A stretch of 64,000 nucleotides of DNA from the NCBI RefSeq assembly GCF_000820515.1, contig NZ_JXDG01000014.1:62001-126000 (forward strand). The letters are read 5' to 3'. This DNA is from Pseudomonas batumici. Its GTDB lineage: Bacteria > Pseudomonadota > Gammaproteobacteria > Pseudomonadales > Pseudomonadaceae. A program made the translations under genes and the position numbers. Under the pieces are notes generated by a model that worked only from the letters and a program-made list of their open reading frames with translations, was not told where the DNA came from and searched no databases. This document shows positions 8,553 through 16,501 of this stretch, piece after piece (position 1 is the first letter of the stretch; the number at the start of each line of letters is the position of its first letter).

Positions 8553-9131
8553 ATGCACCGGTCCCGCCTATTTCTGGCCCTGCTCGGGGTGCTCGCCCTG
8601 CCGGCCCAGGCCAACTGGTACCTGGACAATGAGTCCTCACGCCTGTCGTTCATCACCACCCACAACGCCGATATTTCCGAAGTCCATCGTTTCCTGACCC
8701 TGCATGGCAAGATCGACCGCCAGGGCGTGGCGACCCTGGAAGTGGAACTGGAGTCGGTCAGCACCGGTATTCCCCGGCGTGACGAGCGCTTGCGTCGCGA
8801 CCTGTTCGAGATCAAGCGCTGGCCCGAGGCGCAGATCGTCGCGCAGATCAATGTGCAGCCCATCAACGACCTTGCCCCTGGCGCGCAACTGGAGTTGCAC
8901 CTGCCGCTGGTGGTGAAACTGCGTGGCAAGGAGCACAGCTACAACGCCGAACTGCTGGCGACCCGCCTGGATGACCGGCGGTTCCAGGTGGTGACCCTGG
9001 AGCCGCTGGTGGTGCATGCCGAGGACTTCGACCTGTCGCCGGGGCTGGCGGTATTGCGCAAGGCCGCCGGTCTGTCGGCCATCAGTTTGTCGGTACCGGT
9101 GGGCGCGGTGCTGATCTTCGCGGCGCGCTGA
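8553..9131 (+). CDS. YceI-family periplasmic lipid-binding protein
   Basis: This 192-residue protein has a signal peptide (about residues 1-20, cleaved after AQA) and then the YceI lipocalin-like barrel: WYLDNESSRLSF at the start, the VSTGIPRRDERLRRDLFE segment equivalent to the family's (R)D-HL-FF region, and a strand-rich C-terminus. YceI proteins bind isoprenoid or polyprenyl lipids. It is followed after one base by a phospholipase-D enzyme, suggesting an operon acting on envelope lipids. Confidence 0.85.
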   Translation: MHRSRLFLALLGVLALPAQANWYLDNESSRLSFITTHNADISEVHRFLTLHGKIDRQGVATLEVELESVSTGIPRRDERLRRDLFEIKRWPEAQIVAQINVQPINDLAPGAQLELHLPLVVKLRGKEHSYNAELLATRLDDRRFQVVTLEPLVVHAEDFDLSPGLAVLRKAAGLSAISLSVPVGAVLIFAAR

Positions 9132-9132
9132 C

Positions 9133-10290
9133 ATGGCCGGCGCGATCTTCCCCTGGCGAGCCGACAACAGGTTCGAGCTGTTGATCGACGGCCCGAGTTT
9201 TTTTCCGCGGATGCTGGAGGCGATTGCCCGGGCCGAGTGCCAGGTGGAACTGGAGCTTTACCTGGTGGAGGCCGGCGCCTGTGCCGACGCCATGGTCCGG
9301 GCGCTGGCCGAAGCGGCCGGGCGCGGTGTGCGGGTGCGCTGCCTGTTCGATGATTACGGCAGCCTCGCGTTTACCCTGAGCCTGCGTCGACGGTTGATCG
9401 AGGCCGGGGTCGAGTTGCGCTTCTACAATCGGCTGAGCTGGCGCCGTTGGGTGCGTAACTTCTACCGCGATCACCGCAAGCTCCTGTTGGTGGACCAGTC
9501 CCTGGCGGTGGTCGGCGGTACCGGCGTGACCGATGAGTTCTGGACCCCAGGCGAAGAGCGCTTCGAATGGCATGAAGTCATGGTGCGGTTTACCGGCCCG
9601 CTGGTGCTCGACTGGCAATTGCTGTTCGACCGCCAGTGGCTGGCCAACGAGCAGCGTGCCGCCTGGAAACCCCTGGCGCCCTTCGGCTTGCCACGTCTGC
9701 CGCGGGTTCCGCCGGCTGGACAGGGCCTGGGCCGGGTGGCCTATGCCGATGCCCGGCAGCACCGGGACATCCTGCGCTCCCTGGTGCGGGGGCTGAACAG
9801 CGGCAAGCAGCGTATCTGGTTGGCGACGCCGTATTTCCTACCGACCTGGAAAGTCCGCCGCTCCCTGCGCCGGGCTGCCAGCCGGGGCATCGATGTGCGG
9901 CTGCTGTTGACCGGACCGCGTACCGACCATCCTTCAGTGCGCTACGCTGGCCATCGTTATTACCCGCGCCTGCTCAGGGCCGGGGTGCGGATTTTCGAGT
10001 ACCAGCCGTGCTTCCTGCATCTGAAAATGGTACTGATCGATGACTGGGTCAGCATTGGTTCGTGCAATTTCGATCATTGGAACCTGCGTTTCAACCTGGA
10101 AGGCAATCTTGAAGCCCTCGATCCGCCGTTGACCCGGGCGGTGGAGGCCAGCTTCCTCAATGATTTCGCGCTCAGCGAGCCGGTCAGCCTGCAGGACTGG
10201 AAGGCCCGGCCGCTGTGGCAGCGGGTCAAGCAGCGGCTGTGGGGGTGGGTGGACCGGTTGGTCATCAACGTGCTGGATCGGCGGGGTTGA
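9133..10290 (+). CDS. Phospholipase D-superfamily cardiolipin synthase-like protein
   Basis: This 385-residue enzyme has two HKD motifs: HRKLLLVD near residue 115 and HLKMVLID near residue 296, the second followed by GSCNFDHWN. The length and lack of N-terminal membrane helices resemble ClsB-type cardiolipin synthases. It probably catalyses phosphatidyl transfer at the inner membrane. It starts one base after the YceI stop. Exact acceptor (phosphatidylglycerol versus another alcohol) cannot be told. Confidence 0.85.
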   Translation: MAGAIFPWRADNRFELLIDGPSFFPRMLEAIARAECQVELELYLVEAGACADAMVRALAEAAGRGVRVRCLFDDYGSLAFTLSLRRRLIEAGVELRFYNRLSWRRWVRNFYRDHRKLLLVDQSLAVVGGTGVTDEFWTPGEERFEWHEVMVRFTGPLVLDWQLLFDRQWLANEQRAAWKPLAPFGLPRLPRVPPAGQGLGRVAYADARQHRDILRSLVRGLNSGKQRIWLATPYFLPTWKVRRSLRRAASRGIDVRLLLTGPRTDHPSVRYAGHRYYPRLLRAGVRIFEYQPCFLHLKMVLIDDWVSIGSCNFDHWNLRFNLEGNLEALDPPLTRAVEASFLNDFALSEPVSLQDWKARPLWQRVKQRLWGWVDRLVINVLDRRG

Positions 10291-10327
10291 TAGACCCTGT
10301 CTGCATGCCGAGCTGTTGCAGCGGTCG

Positions 10328-10408
10328 ATGTTGCCCCGGCTGATTTTTCTCGGTTTCCTTGGCGGGGTCGCTGCATACGCTATTCTCTTCGGTGCGAACA
10401 AGGCTTGA
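10328..10408 (+). CDS. Possible 26-residue single-span membrane peptide
   Basis: A short ORF encodes MLPRLIFLGFLGGVAAYAIL and a GANKA tail, a plausible single membrane span with a basic end. It follows the cardiolipin-synthase-like gene by 37 bp. No good ribosome-binding site is visible, so it may be chance. Confidence 0.3.
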   Translation: MLPRLIFLGFLGGVAAYAILFGANKA

Positions 10409-10490
10409 ATCTGCTGCAAGGGGAGGGCAGCAGGTCAGTATTTCCATGGATAGATGCTGACGCTTACTTTTTTGGGGCGATCTCTTTCTG

Positions 10491-11768
10491 ATGGAGACCA
10501 AGACTGTCACCCAGCTGGCCTGCTTCATCGACCTGTTGATGGACGCCGTGTGCGCGGTGGATATCGAAGGACGGTTCGTCTTTGTCAGCGCCGCCTGTGA
10601 GCGGATCTTCGGCTACACCCAGGCGGAACTGATCGGCATGCCGATGATCAACCTGGTGCTGCCGGCAGACCGCGAGCGCACGCTCAAGGCCGCGAGCGAA
10701 ATCATGGGCGGCCAGCCCAAACCCCATTTCGAAAACCGCTATGTGCGCAAGGACGGCCAGGTGGTGCACATCATGTGGTCGGCGCGCTGGTCCGAGGTCG
10801 ACCAGCTGCGCATCGCCGTGGCCCGGGATATCACCGAGCGCAAACTGGCGGAGTCCCGGCAGGCAGCGCTCTACGCGATTTCCGAAGCGGCCCACGCCAC
10901 CGCGGATCTGCTGGCGCTGTTCCAGCGGGTACACCGAATCGTCGGCGAATGGCTGCCGGCGGAGAACTTCTGTGTGGCGCTTTACGATGAGCAGCGCGAC
11001 CAACTGAGTTTCCCCTATTACATCGACGACCGCCGCCAGCCGCACAGCGTCGATCGTAACTGCGCCGAAGTGGTGCGCAGCGGCCAGCCCTTGTTGTTGA
11101 ATATCGACGGGGCACCTTCCAGCCTGGGGGTGCCGCTGAGTTCACAGAACGGCACCATTGGTGCGCTGCTGGTGAAAAGCAGCGGCGGCGAGCGCTACAC
11201 CGAATACGATCAGGAATTGCTGCAATTCGTGTCGGCCCAGGTGGCGGCTGCCATCGAGCGCAAGCAATTGCAGGCGCGTCTGGAGTACATGGCGCGTTAC
11301 GACCAACTGACCCGCCTGCCTAACCGTGGCTTCCTGCAGGAGCGTCTGAAGGACGCGCTGGCCCGGGCGCGGCGCGAGTGCGGGCACCTGGCATTGCTTT
11401 ATGTCGATCTGGACAAATTCAAGCAGGTCAACGACAGCTTCGGGCATGCGGTGGGCGACCTGCTCCTGCAGGAAGTGGCTCGGCGCCTGCAACAATGTGT
11501 CCGGGAAACCGACACCGTGGCGCGGATCGGTGGCGACGAATTCGTCATCCTGCTGGAGCATTTGCAGCAGCCGGAGCATGCCAACCGGGTGGCCGACAAG
11601 ATCCGTAGCCTGCTTGGCGAGCCCGTGCCATGGGAGGGGTGCGACCTGAGCATCGTGCCGAGCATCGGGATTGCGCTCTATCCGGAAAACGGCGAAGAAG
11701 CACAGCAACTGTTCAAGCATGCGGATGAGGCGATGTATGGGGTTAAGCGGGGTGCGGTAGCGAGCTGA
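10491..11768 (+). CDS. PAS-GAF-GGDEF diguanylate cyclase
   Basis: This 425-residue cytoplasmic protein has an N-terminal PAS domain (about residues 8-125), a GAF domain (about 125-255) and a GGDEF domain (about 265-420). The active site is intact (GGDEF) and an inhibitory I-site RETD lies five residues upstream, so it should make c-di-GMP with product feedback. There is no EAL domain. It has no membrane segments, so it senses an internal signal. It appears monocistronic. Confidence 0.9.
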   Translation: METKTVTQLACFIDLLMDAVCAVDIEGRFVFVSAACERIFGYTQAELIGMPMINLVLPADRERTLKAASEIMGGQPKPHFENRYVRKDGQVVHIMWSARWSEVDQLRIAVARDITERKLAESRQAALYAISEAAHATADLLALFQRVHRIVGEWLPAENFCVALYDEQRDQLSFPYYIDDRRQPHSVDRNCAEVVRSGQPLLLNIDGAPSSLGVPLSSQNGTIGALLVKSSGGERYTEYDQELLQFVSAQVAAAIERKQLQARLEYMARYDQLTRLPNRGFLQERLKDALARARRECGHLALLYVDLDKFKQVNDSFGHAVGDLLLQEVARRLQQCVRETDTVARIGGDEFVILLEHLQQPEHANRVADKIRSLLGEPVPWEGCDLSIVPSIGIALYPENGEEAQQLFKHADEAMYGVKRGAVAS

Positions 11769-11813
11769 AGGGGGCGATTGTAGTGAGTTGTATCGTCATT
11801 TATACAATATCGC

Positions 11814-11840
11814 TAAAGTTCGGCGGTCTCAGGTCGATGT
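11814..11840 (+). promoter_or_regulatory. Candidate sigma-28 (FliA) promoter
   Basis: TAAAGTTC, an 11-bp spacer, then GTCGATGT matches the sigma-28 consensus TAAAGTTT-N11-GCCGATAA at 7/8 and 5/8 positions with exact spacing. The predicted start is about 25 bp before the FlxA-like gene, whose E. coli relative is a FliA-regulated gene. Confidence 0.55.
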
Positions 11841-11872
11841 CAAGGACATATAAACCTGAATGAGCTTCGATC

Positions 11873-12298
11873 ATGGTTTCCATCAGCAACGTTTCCATCA
11901 ATGCTTCCAGTGCCGCCCACGCGCCGGTCCCGCTTAATTCTGCGCCTTCGTCAACCGAGACCAGTAAAGATGGCAAGGTCGAGGCTGGCCGCTCGACAGG
12001 GGTCAAGGTCAATCTGTCCAGCGCCGGAATCAACGCCTCCAAAGCCGAGCAGGCCCAGGCGGCCAGTTCGGAGCCGGACCACATCAAGCAACTTCGCAAG
12101 CAGATCGAACGCTTGCAGAAGCAGATCGCCGAGAAACAGGCCCAGTTGCAGGCGCTTCAGGCGAACAAGAACATGAGCCCGGAGCAGAAGGCGCAGCAGC
12201 TCAGCGCGTTGAACGGCGAGTTGTCGACCCTGACCGGGGCACTGGCCACTATGAACGGCGCGCTGATCTCGGCCTTGAAGAAACAGACTAAAGGCTGA
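11873..12298 (+). CDS. FlxA-like coiled-coil protein
   Basis: This 141-residue protein has a low-complexity Ser/Ala-rich N-terminus (residues 1-65) and a strong coiled coil at about residues 70-105 (IKQLRKQIERLQKQIAEKQA), then MSPEQKAQQLSALNGEL and a polar C-terminus. This matches the FlxA-like family, whose members belong to the flagellar regulon but have no defined activity. The preceding sigma-28-like promoter supports that link. The ribosome-binding site is weak. Confidence 0.75.
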   Translation: MVSISNVSINASSAAHAPVPLNSAPSSTETSKDGKVEAGRSTGVKVNLSSAGINASKAEQAQAASSEPDHIKQLRKQIERLQKQIAEKQAQLQALQANKNMSPEQKAQQLSALNGELSTLTGALATMNGALISALKKQTKG

Positions 12299-12365
12299 TC
12301 CTGGCGGTCGCTCGTGATCGGTGCTGATCCAGCGCTTTTCAGGCGGCCGTGATGGCGGCAAAGGT

Positions 12366-12420
12366 CAGGCACAGACATGCAAAAGGGGAGCACTGCTCCC
12401 CTTTTGCATGTCTGTGCCTG
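12366..12420. terminator. Long perfect hairpin, probable bidirectional terminator
   Basis: A 27-bp perfect inverted repeat (12366-12392 with 12394-12420) surrounds one central base. The core AAAAGGGGAGC / GCTCCCCTTTT resembles the terminators of the two DUF6124 genes at 15716 and 19674. It lies 67 bp after the FlxA-like gene. The arms extend well beyond what termination needs. Confidence 0.7.
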
Positions 12421-12611
12421 TCAGTTTTTCACCGCTGGCGCTCATTGGGGGGGAAATCAAAGAAATCTCAGGAAGGTAGCAGGGGACTTTTATATCAAAA
12501 AAAATGAATTCAAGTAGCAATATTTTACGTTTGTCAGCGGGATTCAGTGCAGACAAAATGCCCACCTGATTCCAAAGCCGTACCCTTTTTCGTGCCTCCC
12601 CCAGGTACACA

Positions 12612-12639
12612 GGCTCATTAATGTTAATGGGCCTTTTTT
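12612..12639 (+). terminator. Intrinsic terminator directly before the HPP gene
   Basis: A 10-bp stem with one G-T pair (12612-12621 with 12624-12633) and a tight loop is followed by six T residues. It ends only 14 bases before the HPP start codon, so it either stops upstream transcription or acts as an attenuator. The preceding 12421-12611 stretch has no gene. Confidence 0.7.
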
Positions 12640-12653
12640 ATTAAGCGTGAAAA

Positions 12654-13778
12654 ATGATCAAGTCCATCTTGTCGAGTTTTTATCCAGCCCCCTTGAATAC
12701 AAAGCCCAGAGAGTGGCTACGCGCGTCGGTGGGGGCGTGTGCGGGTGTGCTTGTTACGTCCCTGGTGTGTCAATACTTCTACGGGCTGGAGCTGACGCTT
12801 CATCTCATCGGGCCGGTAGGGGCATCAGCTGTTTTATTGTTCGCTGTTTCCACGGGCGCGCTGGCTCAGCCGTGGTCCATCGTCGGCAGTTATTTTGTCG
12901 CCACGCTGGCGGCACTGATTGCCGTGCATCTATTCGGTCATTCCTTTCCAAGTGCCAGTTTCGCGGCGGGGTTGGCCATTGCCGCGATGTGTGTGTTTCG
13001 CTGTCTGCACCCTCCCGGTGGGGCGGTCGCGCTTTGTGTTGTCTTGTCTCAAACCGATTTGGCGCCATTAGGCCTGCAGGTTTTTTGTCCCGTGATGCTG
13101 AATGCCGGGATCCTCTTGGGGTGTGCACTGGTTTTTAATAACTTGACTGGGGTGCGCTATCCCAAGGCTCATGTAAATCCCTCCGCGGAAATCAATCACA
13201 CGAAAGATATTCCGCCTTTTGAAAGGATTGGTTTCAATAGCGATGACCTCGATGCGGCCCTGGCGGATGTTGGCGAATTTGTTGACGTGACCAGAGAGGA
13301 TCTGGAGAGCATCATCCGTTCCACTGAAAAGCACGCTTTAAGACGGAGTATGGGGGATATTCAAGCTTCCCATATCATGTCGAAGGATGTGCTGTCGGGG
13401 ACGCCGCAAACCACCATCAAAGAGGCGGTGCGGACATTGATGCATCACCACATCAAGACCCTGCCGGTACTGAATGATGACAAGCACATTGTCGGGATTG
13501 TCAGCCTTACGGATATTATCAAGCACCCGGTCGCCACTCGGAGCACGGGGTTGTCCGGCGTGTTCGGGTTCAAGAAAAAAACCTTGTTGAAAGACATCAT
13601 GCATGCCCCCGTGACCTGTGTGACGACGACGGCTCACATTGTCGAGCTGATACCGCTGCTGTCAAAGCAGGGCTTGCACTGTATTCCGGTGCTTCAGGAT
13701 GACGTATTTGTCGGTGTGGTCACCCAGACAGACCTGATCGCGGCCTTGCATCGCGATTTGATCGTGCACCTGCATTAG
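12654..13778 (+). CDS. HPP-family membrane protein with two CBS domains
   Basis: This 374-residue protein has an N-terminal HPP domain of four to five membrane spans (about residues 20-165) containing GPVGASAVLLF and the name-giving HPPGGA motif, a linker, and a C-terminal pair of CBS domains (about residues 240-295 and 315-370). CBS pairs usually bind adenine nucleotides and regulate transport. HPP proteins have been linked to nitrite transport in plastids and cyanobacteria; the bacterial substrate here is unknown. Its stop abuts the convergent LysR gene with no gap. No clear Shine-Dalgarno precedes the ATG. Confidence 0.85.
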   Translation: MIKSILSSFYPAPLNTKPREWLRASVGACAGVLVTSLVCQYFYGLELTLHLIGPVGASAVLLFAVSTGALAQPWSIVGSYFVATLAALIAVHLFGHSFPSASFAAGLAIAAMCVFRCLHPPGGAVALCVVLSQTDLAPLGLQVFCPVMLNAGILLGCALVFNNLTGVRYPKAHVNPSAEINHTKDIPPFERIGFNSDDLDAALADVGEFVDVTREDLESIIRSTEKHALRRSMGDIQASHIMSKDVLSGTPQTTIKEAVRTLMHHHIKTLPVLNDDKHIVGIVSLTDIIKHPVATRSTGLSGVFGFKKKTLLKDIMHAPVTCVTTTAHIVELIPLLSKQGLHCIPVLQDDVFVGVVTQTDLIAALHRDLIVHLH

Positions 13779-14642
13779 TCAGATCAGCGGGTCCCAGCGT
13801 TGGGACCAGTCGCTGTCCCGGGTGACAATATCCTTCAGTAGTTTTATTGCCAACTGCAGTTCGGCTGACGATCGGCTGCGCGAATAGACCAGATAGGTTG
13901 GATAGCTGAATTCGGGGGCGGAACTGACGCGCTCGAGAATGCCGCTTTCAATATAGGACTGCACGACACGGGTTCTGAAGTAGCCCGATCCGCCATTGTC
14001 GAGAATATATTGCAGCGCCACGGGGCCCAGGTTGAAGGACAGCGCCGCCTTTGCCTTTTCCGGCAAGGCCGCATCATGGGATTGCCGAAAGCCGACGCCC
14101 CAGTCGATGTAGACGTAAGGCTCGGGTTTGGCGATCAAACGGACCAGTATCAGTTTTTCTTCGAGGATCTGTTCGACTTGCAAGTCAGGCCAGTAGGCCG
14201 GTTGATAGACCAAGGCCGCATCCAGGAGGCCAAGTTCCAATTGCCTTAATAGCGTTGAGCCGTCTCTTATCTCGGTTTTGATGGCGTGTGTGGGGACTGC
14301 TTTCTGGATTTCGCGAACCCAGTCCAGGATGAGGGGGTTGCACAGGCTGACCTCGCCGCCGATATGCAATATTTTATGGAAGCCTTCGGGCAGGGGTAAA
14401 TCCCTGACGGCGGCTTCCCAGGTTTGCACCAGCTGGTTGGCATAAACAACGAAGGCTTCCCCGTCCGCTGTCAGTTTGGCGCCGGCTCTGTTGCGGACAA
14501 ACAACTTGCTATTGAGGCTGCTTTCCAGTTTTTGCACGCGGGCGGTGATAGCCGTTTGGGTGACGTGCAAGCGCTCTGCGGCGGCAATCAGGCTGCCACA
14601 TCTGACGATTTCCAAGAAGGTTTTAGCCAGCTCAATATCCAT
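13779..14642 (-). CDS. LysR-family transcriptional regulator
   Basis: This 287-residue regulator has the N-terminal winged helix-turn-helix (residues about 15-60, AAERLHVTQTAITARVQKLE) and a C-terminal effector-binding domain. It is convergent with the HPP gene and divergent from the histidine phosphatase gene; its target is not obvious. GC content is slightly below the genome core. The effector is unknown. Confidence 0.85.
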   Translation of the reverse strand: MDIELAKTFLEIVRCGSLIAAAERLHVTQTAITARVQKLESSLNSKLFVRNRAGAKLTADGEAFVVYANQLVQTWEAAVRDLPLPEGFHKILHIGGEVSLCNPLILDWVREIQKAVPTHAIKTEIRDGSTLLRQLELGLLDAALVYQPAYWPDLQVEQILEEKLILVRLIAKPEPYVYIDWGVGFRQSHDAALPEKAKAALSFNLGPVALQYILDNGGSGYFRTRVVQSYIESGILERVSSAPEFSYPTYLVYSRSRSSAELQLAIKLLKDIVTRDSDWSQRWDPLI

Positions 14643-14857
14643 GCTTATGCGCCAAAAAATACGTTATGGAGCCATGTGGGGCGGGTGTTGTAAAGATGGG
14701 GCAGGGGTGCTCTCGGTGCTCGATACCTCGCTCACCACCAAGACCGTGTCGCCCACCACGTCAATGTGCTGTTTATCCAGGCACGATCACCACGCATCAT
14801 ATGCCTGCATGGGTGCATTCTCTGCACCCCGGGGCAGCAGACAAGGATGTAAACACA

Positions 14858-15421
14858 GTGAACAGGGAAATCATCTTGATGCGCCATGGCCAGCCTAATC
14901 TGGCCGTGATCGACAAGGTTTCAGCACTCGGTATGAAACGCTGGATCGAGCAATACAACCTATCCGAAATCATCAACCAGCCCGCCCCGGAGGCGAGTGT
15001 GCAACTGGCCGCTAGCGCCCAAGTGATCGTATCGAGCAGTGCGCCTCGGGCGCTGACATCCGTTCGGGCGCTGGGCCTTCAGCCCACCCTGGTAGACGAG
15101 ATTTTCTGCGAGGCGCAGTTGCCCCATGGTCGCTGGAGACTGCCGCGTCTTTCACCCTTTACGTGGGCATTTATCCTTCGAGTCTCATGGTTGTGCGGCT
15201 TCTCTGGGACGGTCGAGTCTGCCCGCCAGGCCAGGATTCGGGCCAACGAGGCCGCTCAACAACTTCAATCCCTTGCCAGCGCGGGACCGGTCCTGTTGCT
15301 CGGTCATGGATTCATGAATCGAATGATCGCCAAGCAGTTGGAGGTTGCTGGATGGACTCGCCAGAAACGCAACGGCAACCGTTATTGGAGCGCAATGGTC
15401 TATCGAATGAATCAGAGTTGA
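14858..15421 (+). CDS. Histidine phosphatase superfamily protein
   Basis: This protein of about 187 residues carries the phosphohistidine motif LMRHGQPN near the N-terminus and the second catalytic histidine in LLGHGFMNR near residue 150. I chose the GTG at 14858 because AAGGA lies 11 bases upstream and because the RHG motif should be close to the N-terminus; the longer frame has an unrelated basic N-terminus. Substrate unknown. It marks the left edge of the accessory segment. Confidence 0.8.
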   Translation: MNREIILMRHGQPNLAVIDKVSALGMKRWIEQYNLSEIINQPAPEASVQLAASAQVIVSSSAPRALTSVRALGLQPTLVDEIFCEAQLPHGRWRLPRLSPFTWAFILRVSWLCGFSGTVESARQARIRANEAAQQLQSLASAGPVLLLGHGFMNRMIAKQLEVAGWTRQKRNGNRYWSAMVYRMNQS

Positions 15422-15460
15422 GGCACGTCGATAGTAAGCGTCTGGGCAAACACCTTCCCG

Positions 15461-15682
15461 GTCACGAGGGGTCAGGCCCTGCTGATCCATGCGAAATTTA
15501 ATCGCTTCAATCGGGACGGAAGGTGGCATTGGATACTGCTCGTCTTCGTATTTCTCGATGAGCAGTGCCAAAATTTCCAGCTCATCCCCTTCAGGCGAAC
15601 CAATTTCTGCACCCCACAGTTGCTCCATACGAGCAAAGGCTGCGCTCAGGTCCTCTTGGTTGTGAATAGGTTTAATGTTCAT
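15461..15682 (-). pseudogene. higA: HigA antitoxin remnant (with last codons of HigB)
   Basis: The first 74 residues (MNIKPIHNQEDLSAAFARME through GLTPRD) match COG5499-type HigA antitoxins, but the sequence then departs from the family before the DNA-binding helix-turn-helix. The frame continues, without meaning, into the antisense of the phosphatase gene. Just upstream, overlapping at TAATG, another frame ends AEINTQTM-stop, which looks like the last codons of a HigB toxin. The rest of HigB is gone, replaced by the DUF6124 cassette terminator at 15716. Confidence 0.7.
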
Positions 15683-15715
15683 TACATGGTCTGCGTATTG
15701 ATCTCGGCTCTGCAT

Positions 15716-15748
15716 GAGGCGAAGGTGAACTGTCTTCCCCTTCGCCTC
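15716..15748 (-). terminator. Terminator of DUF6124 copy A
   Basis: A 10-bp stem (15716-15725 with 15739-15748) ends 13 bases after the stop codon of the DUF6124 gene. It marks the boundary of the duplicated cassette with the HigB remnant. Confidence 0.75.
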
Positions 15749-15761
15749 ATGCCTATTCTCG

Positions 15762-16085
15762 TCAGCTTGTCACGGTTGGCGGTTCTTCTTCCAACACCGA
15801 GTCCACCTCCCGTTGAGCCAGCTCGATCAGATGCACCACGCCCATCGCCACCTTGCGATGGGGGCCAGTGAGATTGTCGGCGTTTTCGTAGGCGGTGGCG
15901 GCAGCGGAGTCCAGGATCGAGCTGGCGTTGATCAGGGCTTCTTCGCGGCGTTGAGGTGCGGATGGGGGTTCGTGCTTCGTGGTGATGCCAGGGTGCAGGT
16001 AGTGGGATAAAGCGCGATCGGCGGCTTTTGGGTCGATGGTTTCGACCTTGGGCGAAAGCGGTGGGTTGGGTGTGACTTTGTACAT
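15762..16085 (-). CDS. DUF6124-family protein, copy A
   Basis: This 107-residue protein begins MYKVTPNPP, the usual opening of the Pseudomonas DUF6124 family, and has a mostly helical C-terminal half with no membrane segment. It is a close paralogue of the protein at 19717-20040, differing mainly by scattered substitutions. Function is unknown. Translation probably starts from the GGAG seven bases before the ATG, which lies in a box that can pair with the leader (16086-16320). Confidence 0.8.
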   Translation of the reverse strand: MYKVTPNPPLSPKVETIDPKAADRALSHYLHPGITTKHEPPSAPQRREEALINASSILDSAAATAYENADNLTGPHRKVAMGVVHLIELAQREVDSVLEEEPPTVTS

Positions 16086-16320
16086 GGCGAATCTCCAATC
16101 TCACGGATGGAGCCGTCACCAGTATCGCTACCAAACGATTGAGGGTGGCGGCTGTACACAGGTTGGTAGACCGGAAGATTGGAGAAACCGGCGCGCCCGA
16201 AGGTGCCCTGCGCACAGCCACCATAAAATGCAGGCAATAAAAAACGCCTGATTCCAAGGGGGCGCTGTGCGCCAATCTATACCGGGCTACCAAACCCGAT
16301 CACTGATGTGCAGTGACGGA
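16086..16320 (-). promoter_or_regulatory. Structured leader of DUF6124 copy A
   Basis: Read on the plus strand, box 1 CCAATCT occurs at 16095-16101 and 16272-16278, and box 2 GCTACCAAAC at 16127-16136 and 16286-16295. Their complements TTGGTAG (16163-16169) and AGATTGG (16176-16182) lie between. In the minus-strand RNA the middle element can pair with either the distal or the start-proximal copy, and the proximal box 1 overlaps the Shine-Dalgarno GGAG. A U-rich hairpin (16230-16250) lies in the loop, and a TCACTG/CAGTGA hairpin (16300-16316) near the 5' end. Promoter candidate TTGCGC-N17-TAGTCT is conserved at about 16325-16353. Confidence 0.65.
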
Positions 16321-16501
16321 CTGAAGACTAGCCAGCGGTATTGGCAGGCGCAAGCGGGTTGGATTTTCTAGGAAATTTCAGTCGAGGGAAAGAGAGTTGT
16401 CCTGCGGGTTCGGCAAAATTAGTCGCCTCTTGCCATTACTTGCAGTAGAGGTGCGGCTAGCACCTCTACTGTTCAAATACCTGGCCGAGCCGGGAATGCA
16501 T

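Larger units (their letters stand above)
15716..16403. repeat. DUF6124 cassette, direct repeat copy A
   Basis: Terminator, DUF6124 gene, leader and an upstream conserved block (about 60 identical bases, 16341-16400) form a unit of about 690 bp. It is repeated in the same orientation at 19674-20363. Identity is highest in the upstream block and lower in the pairing boxes. Confidence 0.85.

Noticed and set aside
12365-12610. 81-codon minus-strand frame between FlxA-like and HPP genes
   Set aside because: It runs through the long hairpin and the terminator; at most it is a remnant.
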